From: Viscum album
Lineage: Eukaryota; Streptophyta; Magnoliopsida; Santalales; Viscaceae
Reading direction: 5' to 3'
NCBI GenBank assembly: GCA_963277665.1
Contig: OY728131.1
Span: forward strand, 1,390,378,688 to 1,390,442,687
Length of the DNA stretch: 64,000 bases
The notes under the pieces were generated by a model. The model saw nothing but the letters and a program-made list of their open reading frames with translations. It searched no databases and was not told the origin of the DNA. Positions 47,676-58,200 of the stretch are shown piece after piece (positions within the stretch are counted from its first letter, which is position 1; the number at the start of each line of letters is the position of its first letter). The translations under genes and the position numbers were made by a program.

Positions 47676-47680
47676 CTCTT
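47676..47680. repeat. Tk2 target site duplication, right copy
   Basis: CTCTT is identical to 36750-36754. Confidence 0.9.
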
Positions 47681-47712
47681 CCTAGCCCCATATCTTCATG
47701 GACACCAGTTAA

Positions 47713-48069
47713 TTACACTGCTTCTGTCAGGACATTCCAAGGGGTCTGGTCAGGGTAGCAACCTTCGGTCAGGGGAGTAGTCTTGTTGGGAATCCTTCGC
47801 ATGTCTGGATGCTGGGACATTGGTGTGTCTATCTTATCTCTCTTGTTACAGGTCTTCTCGAGGGCACAAAACCCCGAAGCATCCCACGTCGAACGCAAGG
47901 AATAATATGCCATGGGCATGTCTCTGAGGTTTTCCTCAGCTTCCCATTTTAACAGAGGGTATGTTACCAGTTTAACTTCAAGCAGAGATAGATCAGACTG
48001 ATCAAAACACTGATTGGAGTGGATCAGAAGGGTGCATCCTCTATAGGGAACACTAAATTTGGGGCCCAC
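47713..48069 (-). CDS. Unrecognised open frame, 118 codons, next to the Tk2 insertion
   Basis: This is an uninterrupted minus-strand frame with ATG at 48069-48067 and a stop just before 47713. The product would be about 118 residues, soluble, without signal peptide or membrane segment. Visible features are a Cys-Thr-Leu-Leu-Ile-His block near residue 12, a Leu-rich central part with LLKWEAEENLRD, and a Ser/Thr/Pro-rich C-terminus. I do not recognise the family. It lies in the GC-richer segment, where open frames occur more easily, so chance is possible. The segment around it carries retroelement-type tandem arrays, so it may be part of a Tat/Ogre-like element rather than a host gene. Confidence 0.3.
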   Translation of the reverse strand: MGPKFSVPYRGCTLLIHSNQCFDQSDLSLLEVKLVTYPLLKWEAEENLRDMPMAYYSLRSTWDASGFCALEKTCNKRDKIDTPMSQHPDMRRIPNKTTPLTEGCYPDQTPWNVLTEAV

Positions 48070-48245
48070 ATGGGGTTGAATTCTCGGTCACAATTTAGGG
48101 TAATGCGGAATGAGATGGCATGTTTTCACCTGGATGTTGTAGCATGGATAAGAATTAGAATGGATGATGGGTGGATGAATGAACTGGATGGTGAATGGGA
48201 TGGCACTGCCATGAGGATGATGAGGGTTTTGGGATAGAGCCATGA

Positions 48246-49330
48246 AGAGGCTTCCTACGTATCCTCGTGGCAGGCAATAAATGATTACATAGTGCATTTG
48301 ATGACAGATTACTATCGATTGGGGTTCCAATAGCTTATCACTGAAAGGGGAAACAACAAATTACCACTAAATAAGGATGATAATGGTTTAACACTAAATG
48401 GAGTGACAATGGATTACCACTGAAAGAGGTTGATAATTTCTTACCGCTGAATGGAGTGAAAATGGCTTTACCGCTAAAAGAGGATGACAAAAAGTGGAAT
48501 ACATTTTAACATCACGCAGAATGGGGGTGGACCGACTTGAAGTGGATGGGTCCATTGGTTGTTTCTCTTGAACCTCAAGGGGGCTTCTTACGTACCCTGC
48601 CATGGCAAGTATCAAAGTCCACATAGTTTTGGAATGGGACAAGAGTCGGCGAACAGACGTGAAGGAGGACCTGGGCTCTAATGGGTGGTGGGATTGAACC
48701 TCAGAGAGGCTTCCTACATACCCTACCTTAAAAAGGATCAAATACCACTTATTTCAGGGGGGATTACACTGTATACTACCCATGTTATTGGTGAACCAAC
48801 ATGAAGAAGGCCGGAACGACTGGGGTGGTGGGCTTGAAGCTTGTAGAGGCTTCATAGATACCATGCCTTAGAAAGGATCAAAGACCACGTAGTTCATGTG
48901 GGCATCAGTGAACCGATGTGATGGAGGACCTGGGGTCCAATGGGTGGTGGGAATGATCCTCTTGGTGGCTTCTGACGTACCCTGCCTTAGCAAGTATCAA
49001 AGTCCACAAAGTTCAGGTGGGCGTGGGGCATACACTTTAGGCTGCCTAAGGTGTTAGGGAGCCGATGTGAAGGGGGGTTAGAAAGACCAATGGGTGGTGG
49101 GCGTGAACCTTGTAAAGGCTTCATACATACCTTGGCATAGCAAGGATCAATGACCACATAGTTTAGGTGGGCGTGGAGCTTACACTCTAGGCTACCCAAG
49201 GTGTTGTTGAACCGACATAAAGGGGGGTCGGAGTGACCAATGGGTGTTTGGCTTGAACCTTATGGAGGATTCCTACGTACCTTGCCTCAGCACGGATCAA
49301 AGACCAAGTAGTTCAAGTGTGCATGGGGAA
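48246..49330. repeat. Degenerate tandem array, unit about 120-150 bp, GAGGCTTCCTACGTA family
   Basis: Seven copies of a block reading (G)AGGCTTCCTACGTACC...GGATCAAAG.CCACATAGTTCA begin near 48246, 48579, 48706, 48846, 48965, 49115 and 49265. Spacing is 334 then 119-150 bp. Between them lie shared spacers such as GTGAACCGAYGTGAAGG, CCAATGGGTGGTGGG and GTGGGCGTGG. Copies differ by about one base in five. The first, long interval contains the 27-bp array. I have seen similar GGCTGCCTACGTATCC blocks in plant repeats, but no family name is claimed. Tat/Ogre elements often carry tandem repeats in their 3' untranslated region, which fits. Confidence 0.8.
48334..48494. repeat. 27-bp tandem array, six copies
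   Basis: Units start at 48334, 48361, 48388, 48414, 48441 and 48468 (27, 27, 26, 27, 27 bp apart). The consensus start is TTACCRCTRAA. From the third unit on, two subtypes alternate, one with AATGGAGTGA and one with AAGAGGWTGA, giving a 54-bp higher-order period. It lies inside the long first interval of the surrounding array. Confidence 0.85.
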
Positions 49331-49462
49331 TACTCTCTATGCTTCTTGAGGATGATGCCATGGTCGGTGGTTACACTAAGCCCTCGTGAGTCATGCTCGG
49401 TGTGAGAAACAAGAGGCAGTAGAGACCTGAAGATCACGTTACGAAAGGTGCGTCTATGAGAG

Positions 49463-49990
49463 GTGATGTGGGGATTACTCATAATTGTATCCCCAAGGGG
49501 AAATAAGTGCTTATTTGGGGATAGCAGACTGAAGAGGTTGGGACTTACTCCTGGATGGAGGCCCAAGAAAAATGAGGCTTATGCAAGGAAGCTACTAGGA
49601 TGCCGCGATGGAGAGGCAATGGTGGATGGGGCTTATGAAAGGAAGATGCTCAGGTGCTGCTATGGAGCTACAATGGTGGATGGGGCTTATGCAAGAAAGA
49701 TGCACGGGTGCTGCTATAGAGCTGCAATGGTGCATGGGTCTTACGCAAGGGACCTTCCTGGGTGCCGTTATGGAGGGGCAATGGCGGATGGGGCTTATGA
49801 AAGGGAGTTGTCGAGGTTCCGCTATAGAGAAGCAACGGTTAATTGGGATTGCGCAGGGAAGCTGCCCGGGAGCGACTATGGAGCGACAATAGTGGATGGG
49901 GATTACTCAAGAAAGCTTCCCATGTTATTTTCCTCATGTTTGGCCATGAGGGAATCCCAACCCACTGGTGGGATGAGGGCTTCTCCTTAG
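49463..49990 (+). CDS. 175-codon open frame built on 54-bp tandem repeats
   Basis: A plus-strand frame from ATG at 49463 stays open for 528 bp. Residues 1-38 are unique. From residue 39 the protein consists of 18-residue repeats of the type AYARKLLGCRDGEAMVDG, six full and one partial, followed by about 22 unique residues. The repeats combine Tyr, Arg and Lys with one or two Cys and a closing Met-Val-Asp-Gly. There is no signal peptide or membrane segment. Because the period is a multiple of three and no unit has a stop, a second frame (49608-49892) is also open, which warns that openness alone is weak evidence. No family is recognised and no promoter was identified. It may be a repeat-derived frame, not a gene. 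Confidence 0.35.
   Translation: MMWGLLIIVSPRGNKCLFGDSRLKRLGLTPGWRPKKNEAYARKLLGCRDGEAMVDGAYERKMLRCCYGATMVDGAYARKMHGCCYRAAMVHGSYARDLPGCRYGGAMADGAYERELSRFRYREATVNWDCAGKLPGSDYGATIVDGDYSRKLPMLFSSCLAMRESQPTGGMRASP
49577..49925. repeat. 54-bp tandem array with exact spacing
   Basis: Unit starts (GCTTATG or a variant) fall at 49577, 49631, 49685, 49739, 49793, 49847 and 49901, always exactly 54 bp apart. Units differ by substitutions (for example GCTTATGCA, GTCTTACGCA, GGATTGCGCA) but by no insertion or deletion. It adjoins the other arrays of this segment. Confidence 0.92.
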
Positions 49991-52900
49991 TTCTATTTGC
50001 ACAAGAGGGATAATTCCAAGGATGTTGGAATGTGTCCAAACAAATGGAGATGAAAAGTGTGATTAAGATGCCCGACATTCGGAACGCAGAGAGGGTGGCA
50101 TGACAATGGAGGATAACTGTTGAACATGATCAAAACACATCATCCATATTGAATTATCCTGAAATGGGGACAAACATATGAGGGTTGAATTTTGACCGCA
50201 TTCGAAACACAGGACCTGACTCAGAGTGTCTTCCAAAGTCATCCGGGGCGTTGGACCAGGGCGGTAGGTGAACCGATGCAGCATGGGACCAGGCCATTAG
50301 GGGGTCCCTTCAGACATGGAAGAGGATGAGGATCTGAATGAAGGACATGCAATGTGTGAGGTGGTGTGATAGACTTTTTGAACAGATTCCAATGCTCTTG
50401 AAGTTATTCCACTTTGATCATGGAATAAATCATCTTATGCTTTGCACATAAGGCATCTCTTATTTCGAATAAATGGAATCCTATTTTTGAATGATAGGGC
50501 ATGCTACTGTTTGTAGTCCTATAGAGAGGAATGTTGACATCTCATTCTTGGAGCGTAAGGCATCTCTTATTTGATTATATATGTTGTCTAAAAGGCCAAA
50601 CAATATTTTTTTGTGAAGGCACTATGGTAAGAAGCATAGGAAAACCCTGAATTGGTTGATTAGATGTTCCAATCCCTAGACACTCTAGGTAAGAAGGTGT
50701 AAAACCTCATGAAATATTTTGAGAAGATTACATTAATGTTTTTTAGATATATGCACTCTCTTTTATTTGGGAGATCATATGAGAGACTCCATCAAATTGA
50801 TATTCCTCCCTCCTATTTAATTTTCAACAAATATCATCTTTTTGAATTCCATGTTTTGTTTTCAATCCTCCATATATTTCACTATTACTGTCACCTTAAT
50901 GACCCAAAACCCTATAAATCATCAATCCATGTTAGGATCATTAAAAATTTTAAGCCAACACATGAATTAATTTAAATAATTGGGCCATAATGAATATCCT
51001 CCTACCCGTGGGTGAGGTTGGTAGACAGATATTGGTATAAACACGATCATCAATGCCCCAAAGTATGTCCACACAAAATAGTGACCGATTACATCCTTAA
51101 AGGGATTGGGGTTGGTTAATATTTTATTTAATGGATGTTCTCAAACATTTTTTGATTCTATGGTCCTTGCGAGCATGGAAAAACTGTTGCAAGGACCATT
51201 TGATGGGCCCCACCGATATTGTGTCTCTTTCATTCATTGTTCTTAATTTTTCCTATTATTCTTATAAGGAATTATTAATTGTATGGAAATTTAAATTTCC
51301 TTTGGTCTTGCTTTTTAGGTTATTTATTTAACATGTTTAATTTAAATTTCCATTTTTAAAGATAATTTTTACATAGATTAGACATTCTACATGTCTAGTG
51401 AGTCAACTTCTTTCCAAACCACCATATGTGGATTTTCTGTGTAGTGGGTATTATATAAATTTCTTTAGGACATTAATGTTAAATTATTTGGAAAAATATA
51501 GATAATGTTTATAATTCAAAATAACTGACCAAATATCTATCAATTTCACAATCATATTGATCAGACACTATGTTATTGAAGTTTACAGTTTTATAGATAT
51601 GATCATATGTTTTTATAGTTTGTAGAAGTATATCTTGGACCAAATTTAGAGAATAAGACACAAAATATTTAATATAGGACTCATAGAAAATGTAAATGAT
51701 GACTCATATGTATTATATTAAGGTGATTAGAAAATATAATCTTGTTTTGGAAAATCACAAATTACACTGAGGTGATGAGTTATGCTAAAATGTTTTCAGG
51801 GAACATGAGGATCAGAGGACTTTTTTTCAAGGATTTAACTCATATAGTTTATAGGCTAACAGATTTTGTGTAGCAAGAAACATTTTTCATATATTCATAT
51901 TCAATTAGAGAGTCGCTTGAAGCCAAATATTATACTTAGCATGGGCTAGGAATGATTTGTTTAGATTCAGGATCTATTTATATAATGTGATTCATGGGAA
52001 ATGAGCATTAAATAAGTGTTCAATCTCCACAGGGATAATTTGTATGGTAAAGGATTCATAAAACACATTATGAATGGATGAGTTGTTAACGATGTAGAAT
52101 ACCTTGAAATAAAGATTCATTCATGTTATTATCATTAAGATGAGATTGTATATCAAGGTTGTCAAACCCACAGTATTTGATAGATTTTTTGTTATAAAAA
52201 TCCCATATCATGAAAATTGAATGTAGAATTATTAGATGGTAAATATATTATGGGGATACTCTCAAATATGATTGGTTTTATTAGTTTTGATGTAATGTTT
52301 TTAGGGAACATAGGGATTATGGAAGCTATTTTCTTGGGGAAGAAACCTCTCATAATTAAGAAAGGGGATCATATGTGAGATTCAATATGAGAATAAATGG
52401 ATTTTTAGGTAGGGAGTCCCTTTAATATTGATACTCTCCTCAATATATTAAATTTAACGTTTTTTATTATTCATACACTTGAGAAATAAATGATTTTATG
52501 GGGAAATGGTTTTATACAGAGGATTCTATCACCATGGATATAGTTTATTAGGAAATAGCTGAGTGAATACCATGAAAAATGAAAGGACAATTTCTTATGT
52601 ACATTAAATAAGAAAAAATAGAGGCATTTAATTTATGGACATAAAGCATAGACTGATGAGTTATTACATCCTTTCTCTAGGAAAAATTATGTTATATTGA
52701 AACATACCATTGAAGAAAACTAACCCATTTGAATTGTTAAATTATGGGACATATAAATCACATCCTAATGAGTTTTAATTGATGATGATGGTAAGGGGAA
52801 TACATATTGGGATGGACATGAATGACACATGGGTGATGATTTCTATTATATTTATTCGTAGACCCATAGGGATCATAGGACATTTCTGTAATGTGAAGAA

Positions 52901-53073
52901 ACCTATGGGTGAAAGGATATAATATCATATTAAAGAACTAGGTGAAGACATGAATATTCAAGTATAATGTATCTTGATGCTAAGTATAATCCTTTGCAAA
53001 GTCCATCCAAGGTTTACAGGGATTCAAACACCAGGGAAATGATGTATAGGATATTGAGAAGCTATCCATGGAG
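49991..53073. other. Transition from GC-richer to AT-rich DNA, no recognised gene
   Basis: Up to about 50340 the sequence is still GC-richer and contains a GTGAACCGATGCA...GGGACC block like the spacer of the array at 48.2-49.3 kb. AAGGCATCTCTTATTT occurs twice (50450 and 50559), a diverged repeat about 109 bp apart. After 50600 the DNA is AT-rich and resembles the texture of 55.2-59 kb. Open frames at 50709-50975 and 51131-51331 lack any recognisable pattern. Confidence 0.45.
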
Positions 53074-55244
53074 TGTTAATATATGAACCCAATACTTTTG
53101 TTTTCCATTAATACACAATTTAGTACATAAAATGACCTATAATACAATATGAAATATCTAGAAGTCTATTTTCATAGTGTATTAGATACAATAAATAACA
53201 ACTTATAACATTAAGTAAAACATGATTATTTTAATCATCTTTGACATGCTCGAATTGAAAACTACATGGGATAGCTGGGGGAAATTCTTAAGAAAGGGGT
53301 GAGATATATATCATAGTAAGGGAATAACCATAGATTAAGGTATAAAGTGTTAGACAATAGAAATATTAATGATGTATAAGAGAAACATTAATAACAAGAA
53401 ATGGTATAGAGTGATAATCATAACATGGGAAATATAGAAAAATCATAAAACACTGCATCATAAACATATGTCAATGACCAAACCACAAGGAAAAAGTCCC
53501 ATAACATTATCAGGTACACCCCTATCCCAACATTATGTGTCTTGATACAAAGAATTAACTAATGAATTAGAGAGATAAATAATTTCAGGTGAACCCCTCA
53601 CTTATATTGCATTCTCAGGATTTAGTGTGCCACATATATCATAAAACATTGATTCATTCAATATAATAATTTATTCAAAAAACATGTATTATAGGATAAA
53701 TATATTTAAGTCCCTAATAAAAAGTTATATGTGCTTAAAGGTGATATACCTTAATAGGAAATGGGTGTGGTACCTCACTTCACATTTAGTTTTTCATGGA
53801 AAATTGTGGTGAAAATTCTACATTATAACCACACCAGATAACAATTAATGAAAAGGGTTAATGAGAATAAAAGGGGTATCACATCATTTGGACATAAATT
53901 TTACAATAACATGGTCATTCAAAGGATTTTCCACAAATGTGAAATTAGAAAAAATATTTCATATGATAATAACTATGATTGAATAAAAAGTGAAATGAAA
54001 TGATGCTTTCAAAAGTTTTTCTTGATCGTGGATGTATATTGGAGGGTTTAATGAGAGATAATGTGGTATCTCATTTTTTAAATGTCATAATGGTAGTATA
54101 TTGCATGTAAAAAAATATACCCAATCAATAGTAATTGAAACATAAATGTCATAACATGTTAAAGAAACAGGGGTATAGAGGACAAAGTAAGGAACACATG
54201 CATGAGTGTGTGAATAAAAAATATTGAAAAGGGGATTCATGAGGGAATATGGTCCCTTGGGTGGATTATAGAGAGGGTAAGAAGGAGTGAGAACATGATA
54301 TATGTATTTTTAGTGAAGTTAAATGTGATATTGGATGTATTTTTATAAGAAAATATGGGAATTAATTAATATTTCCCAAACATTAGTTTTTGAATGTATA
54401 TAAAAAATAACAAAAGCCACAAACCAACTCTTGGGTTTTCCAATGGTTTTTCCCAGGAAGGTATTATTTATTATTTTATTATCCAATGTTTCAAACATAT
54501 TAAAATAATTCCCTTGATTATTTATGGGTGAGTGACATTTTTATATAAATGAATTTAAAAACATAAAATACATTATATGTACATGAATATTTATAAGGGA
54601 TTCATAAAATGAATAATATAAATATAAAAAAACATTATTTTAATGGGAAAACATATATTTGGCTGAGGATACAAATTATACTATTTATTAAATCATTTTT
54701 GGGCCATTATATTTTCATAAAACACATTTTATATTTATATGGTATTTAAATTTTACCCAAAAATTTTACATTATTAAAAAATTATTAAATAATAACCAAT
54801 TGACAATTTCACCTCTAGGATTAAAAAATAATAATTCTTTTCTAAATAATTATATAAATATGTTAATTTTCAATTTTAAAATTGGACTGGATATTTATTG
54901 AAAAATGGTGGTTTTTGAAAATAACAATTTTTGAACCCTTATAATGAGTACATTTTACATAATAAAAAATTATATGAAAATTAATATTTAATAGGCCTTA
55001 TTTAATAGTAAAATTTTATTAGAATAATATATATTTTAAATTTAAATTAATTCATCAAAATAAATTCCATAATTGAAATTGAATATTACCTCAAAATATA
55101 ATTTCATTTTTGTTAAATAAAATTAAAATAAATTTATAAAGTAAAAAATAAAAATAAAATAAATTCATTATTATATAATATTCCTATTCAAATTATTATT
55201 GTATTGATACACATATCTTTAATAACCCGGTATACACCCTTACA
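53074..55244 (-). repeat. Tekay-type LTR (solo or orphan), about 2.2 kb
   Basis: The block starts TGTTAATATATGAACCC, similar to the Tk1 start TGTAATGACTCGAACCC, and ends CACCCTTACA (minus strand TGTAAGGGTG). It carries the stem-loop region AGGGGTGAG....CATAGTAAGGG at 53297-53321, 225 bp from its start, as in Tk1 and LTR-A. It has a TATA-like block (minus CTCTATAATCC, about 54269) and a very AT-rich inner part. No polypurine tract follows the end. The bases before the start only weakly resemble a primer site. The flanking 5-mers (TGGAG, GTAAG) do not match, so a solo LTR cannot be proven. Confidence 0.55.
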
Positions 55245-58200
55245 GTAAGGTAGGTGATTGTGAGACTTTCATGGGGTCATTCGACCAACATCCTTTGGGT
55301 GATGATCTTGATCACCTCCTCTTAATGAATTTTCTCATGCATAAGTTATTTGATTTTTTCATGGGATTGGTTGTGGTAAAATCCAAGAGATTCTATCTAT
55401 TTAAAGAAGACTAATAAATGGGATTCATAGGGAAAGATTATAATAATTGTGGCCATCACTACATTTATCTTTTTCAATTGGATTTGTTATTGCCCTATAT
55501 TTATACTAGTCATCTAATCACTATTCAAATGATATATTATAAATAATAATGATTCTTAATGGTCTATAAAATATTGATAGATATATACAATGAATTTCAA
55601 GTGTTTTATATAACCATATCACACTGTAATACATTTATTTATATCATAAAGGGAAAAATACATTTATATCATTTTAGGTTCTAATAGTTATAGAACATAA
55701 AATTTTGGTTTCCATTTAAGTAAAACATTTACTATGTGAAATGGGTGTGAAAATTAATTTCATCAATATTTGACTAGACTAAAGGGTCTAATGACCATAT
55801 CCCAAATTTTTCTAGGGTCATAAGATAAACCCTATAATCTTTTCTCCTCTTTTATTTACACTCAAACTTATTCCAATGCTCTTGAAGAGTAATTATTAGT
55901 GTAAAGATAATTGGGTTTTTATTAGAACACCCTTTTGGGGTTTATTTTTGAAAAATTTTACATTTTTTAACATGTAGTATTGAGTCTACAAATTTAGACC
56001 ATAAAGGGATGTGTTTTATATTCTCAAAACATTGACCAAAATGCAAGAAAGTTGAGTTCATGATGTGTAGACCTATTATAAAAGATATTTTTGAAATTTT
56101 ATACAAATTAAAACTGCAAGGGTTGAGAGGTATATAAAAACTCTTTAAAGGGATATGAAGATACTTTAAATAATGGGTAATGGTTTTATAATACAAGTAG
56201 TTTTATTTGAAAAAACATGATGGGAATTACCACGAATCAGACTGGGATTATGAGTTCAACTATAATGTTTTCGAGGTGAATATTGGTCAAATAAAACTTG
56301 TTATAAGTAAAATTCCTTTCTATTAAAGGTTATGGACTTTTATGGGGGATCCAATGTTAAGAATACATGGATTGTTTAGTAGAGATTCCATTAATGGAAT
56401 ACATGATCCTACCCAAGGGCCATGAATTTTTTGTAGCAATCTAATAAAATCAAGACATAAAGTGGGAATTATGGAGTATTTCGTATAGAAAAGATAATTG
56501 ATGTATCATAGACATTGACTAGATGCAGTCTGGTTATTGTAGTATTTATATAAAGAGTAATAAGGGACCAAAATTTATACACGTTAATCATATGTGAAAA
56601 GTACATAGATTTCATGTAGATTAATGTTACATAACGAGGACTCTGGTGTTCTACAGTTTCGGGTCATGTGATAAGGAACTTAATCAACATTGTTTAATGT
56701 CAAATATCTTGGACAAGATGTGGGGAAACATTTATATTTACATAATTATATGGATAAAGAGACATATGTCGGTGTCTTTTGGGTATACATAAATCATACA
56801 GATGCAATGTGGGTATATGAGACTATAACACTCATTGGTGATTTACATTCTTGAATATACCTAATGATGTACCATGGATTTTTATGGGATGATTCTAGTT
56901 ACACTAAATAGTGTAACTAACCAAAACCATCAAGATATCACGAGTGATGATTAAGATATGAAACTAGAGGTTTTCAAAGAATAACCCATACTGCATTATC
57001 TAGGGGATTAAGAAAAAGGGGGATGATAGATATAATAGAAAATTTATCATCGTTATGTGAATCCCACTAATGTGTAAGGTGAAAAAATCATATCTTAGTT
57101 TTGAGAACTGTTGTGATCGATTTTGAATGGGTGAATTGATTATAAACGCAGATGAATATAGGGGATTTGGAATTTTTTCATTAAACCCATTTGGGTTTGA
57201 TTGTGTATCCTATAATGAAAGGATTCAATCCACAACAATCCCCCAATTTCAGTAATGAAATACCTTTTATAGATATAGATCGTACACATATAGGGTTTCA
57301 TTCTTTATATATTGTGGTTGGTACTCTGATTGGAATTCCAAGAGTAACTATATATCATATAATAACAGAAATCAAGCCACACATTGTCCTTATTTTTTAG
57401 GTCTGCCACAAAAATCTAGATAATATGAAATTTAATGAGGAAATGTCATTTGGATTTTTTGACTAAGAAAAATTTCAAGAATCATATCTTCCATATGTAT
57501 CATGTATAAAAATAAACCATTACACAGGTTGTTCTTAGGTTCCTCTCAACATAAATAAGACTCATGTATAGGGAGAGGAGTATCTTATCATGTCAAAAAA
57601 ATATCTTTCAGGCATCTCTGAATACATCAAGCACACATATAGGAAACAATTATTGATCTCAAAATTATTATAGTGTATTCAGGTATGTAAAGTATTTTTA
57701 TGAATGTATAAAAACAAAGGAAAAGTTGAATATAATTGAAATTTTTTGTTTTTCTTGGGATTGGATATTTGAGAGTTACTACATATCAAGTGATAAAAGG
57801 AATCAATACACACATGTTTATTTGGGAGAGATGCTCATTTCAAAACTATGGATCATATAGAATGGAAATGAATGGCCATTTCACATTATCAGATGGCAAT
57901 TTATTGATGACATGAAGACCAACGCTTCATGGTGAAAGTGATCATTATCTTACATTACATTGTTAGGATGAAATACATGTTTAATTGAATCAATACACAC
58001 TATCCAACAGAGATCTGGCTCATATGCATGGAAGAAAACGTGTATTATTGTTTTGAGGGTTGGGGTCGGCCCCACAATACGGAATACTAGTGTGACTACA
58101 TATATTATATGGTATTGTATCATTCTGCATATAGTTATTATAGTAAATTATCCCTCTATATATCTAACATATATTTTGGGGAAAGTTTTATTATGTTCCT

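Noticed and set aside
48246..49925. CRISPR array
   Set aside because: Repeats are directly adjacent or separated by related spacers, repeats are themselves diverged, there are no cas-like genes, and the context is a plant genome.
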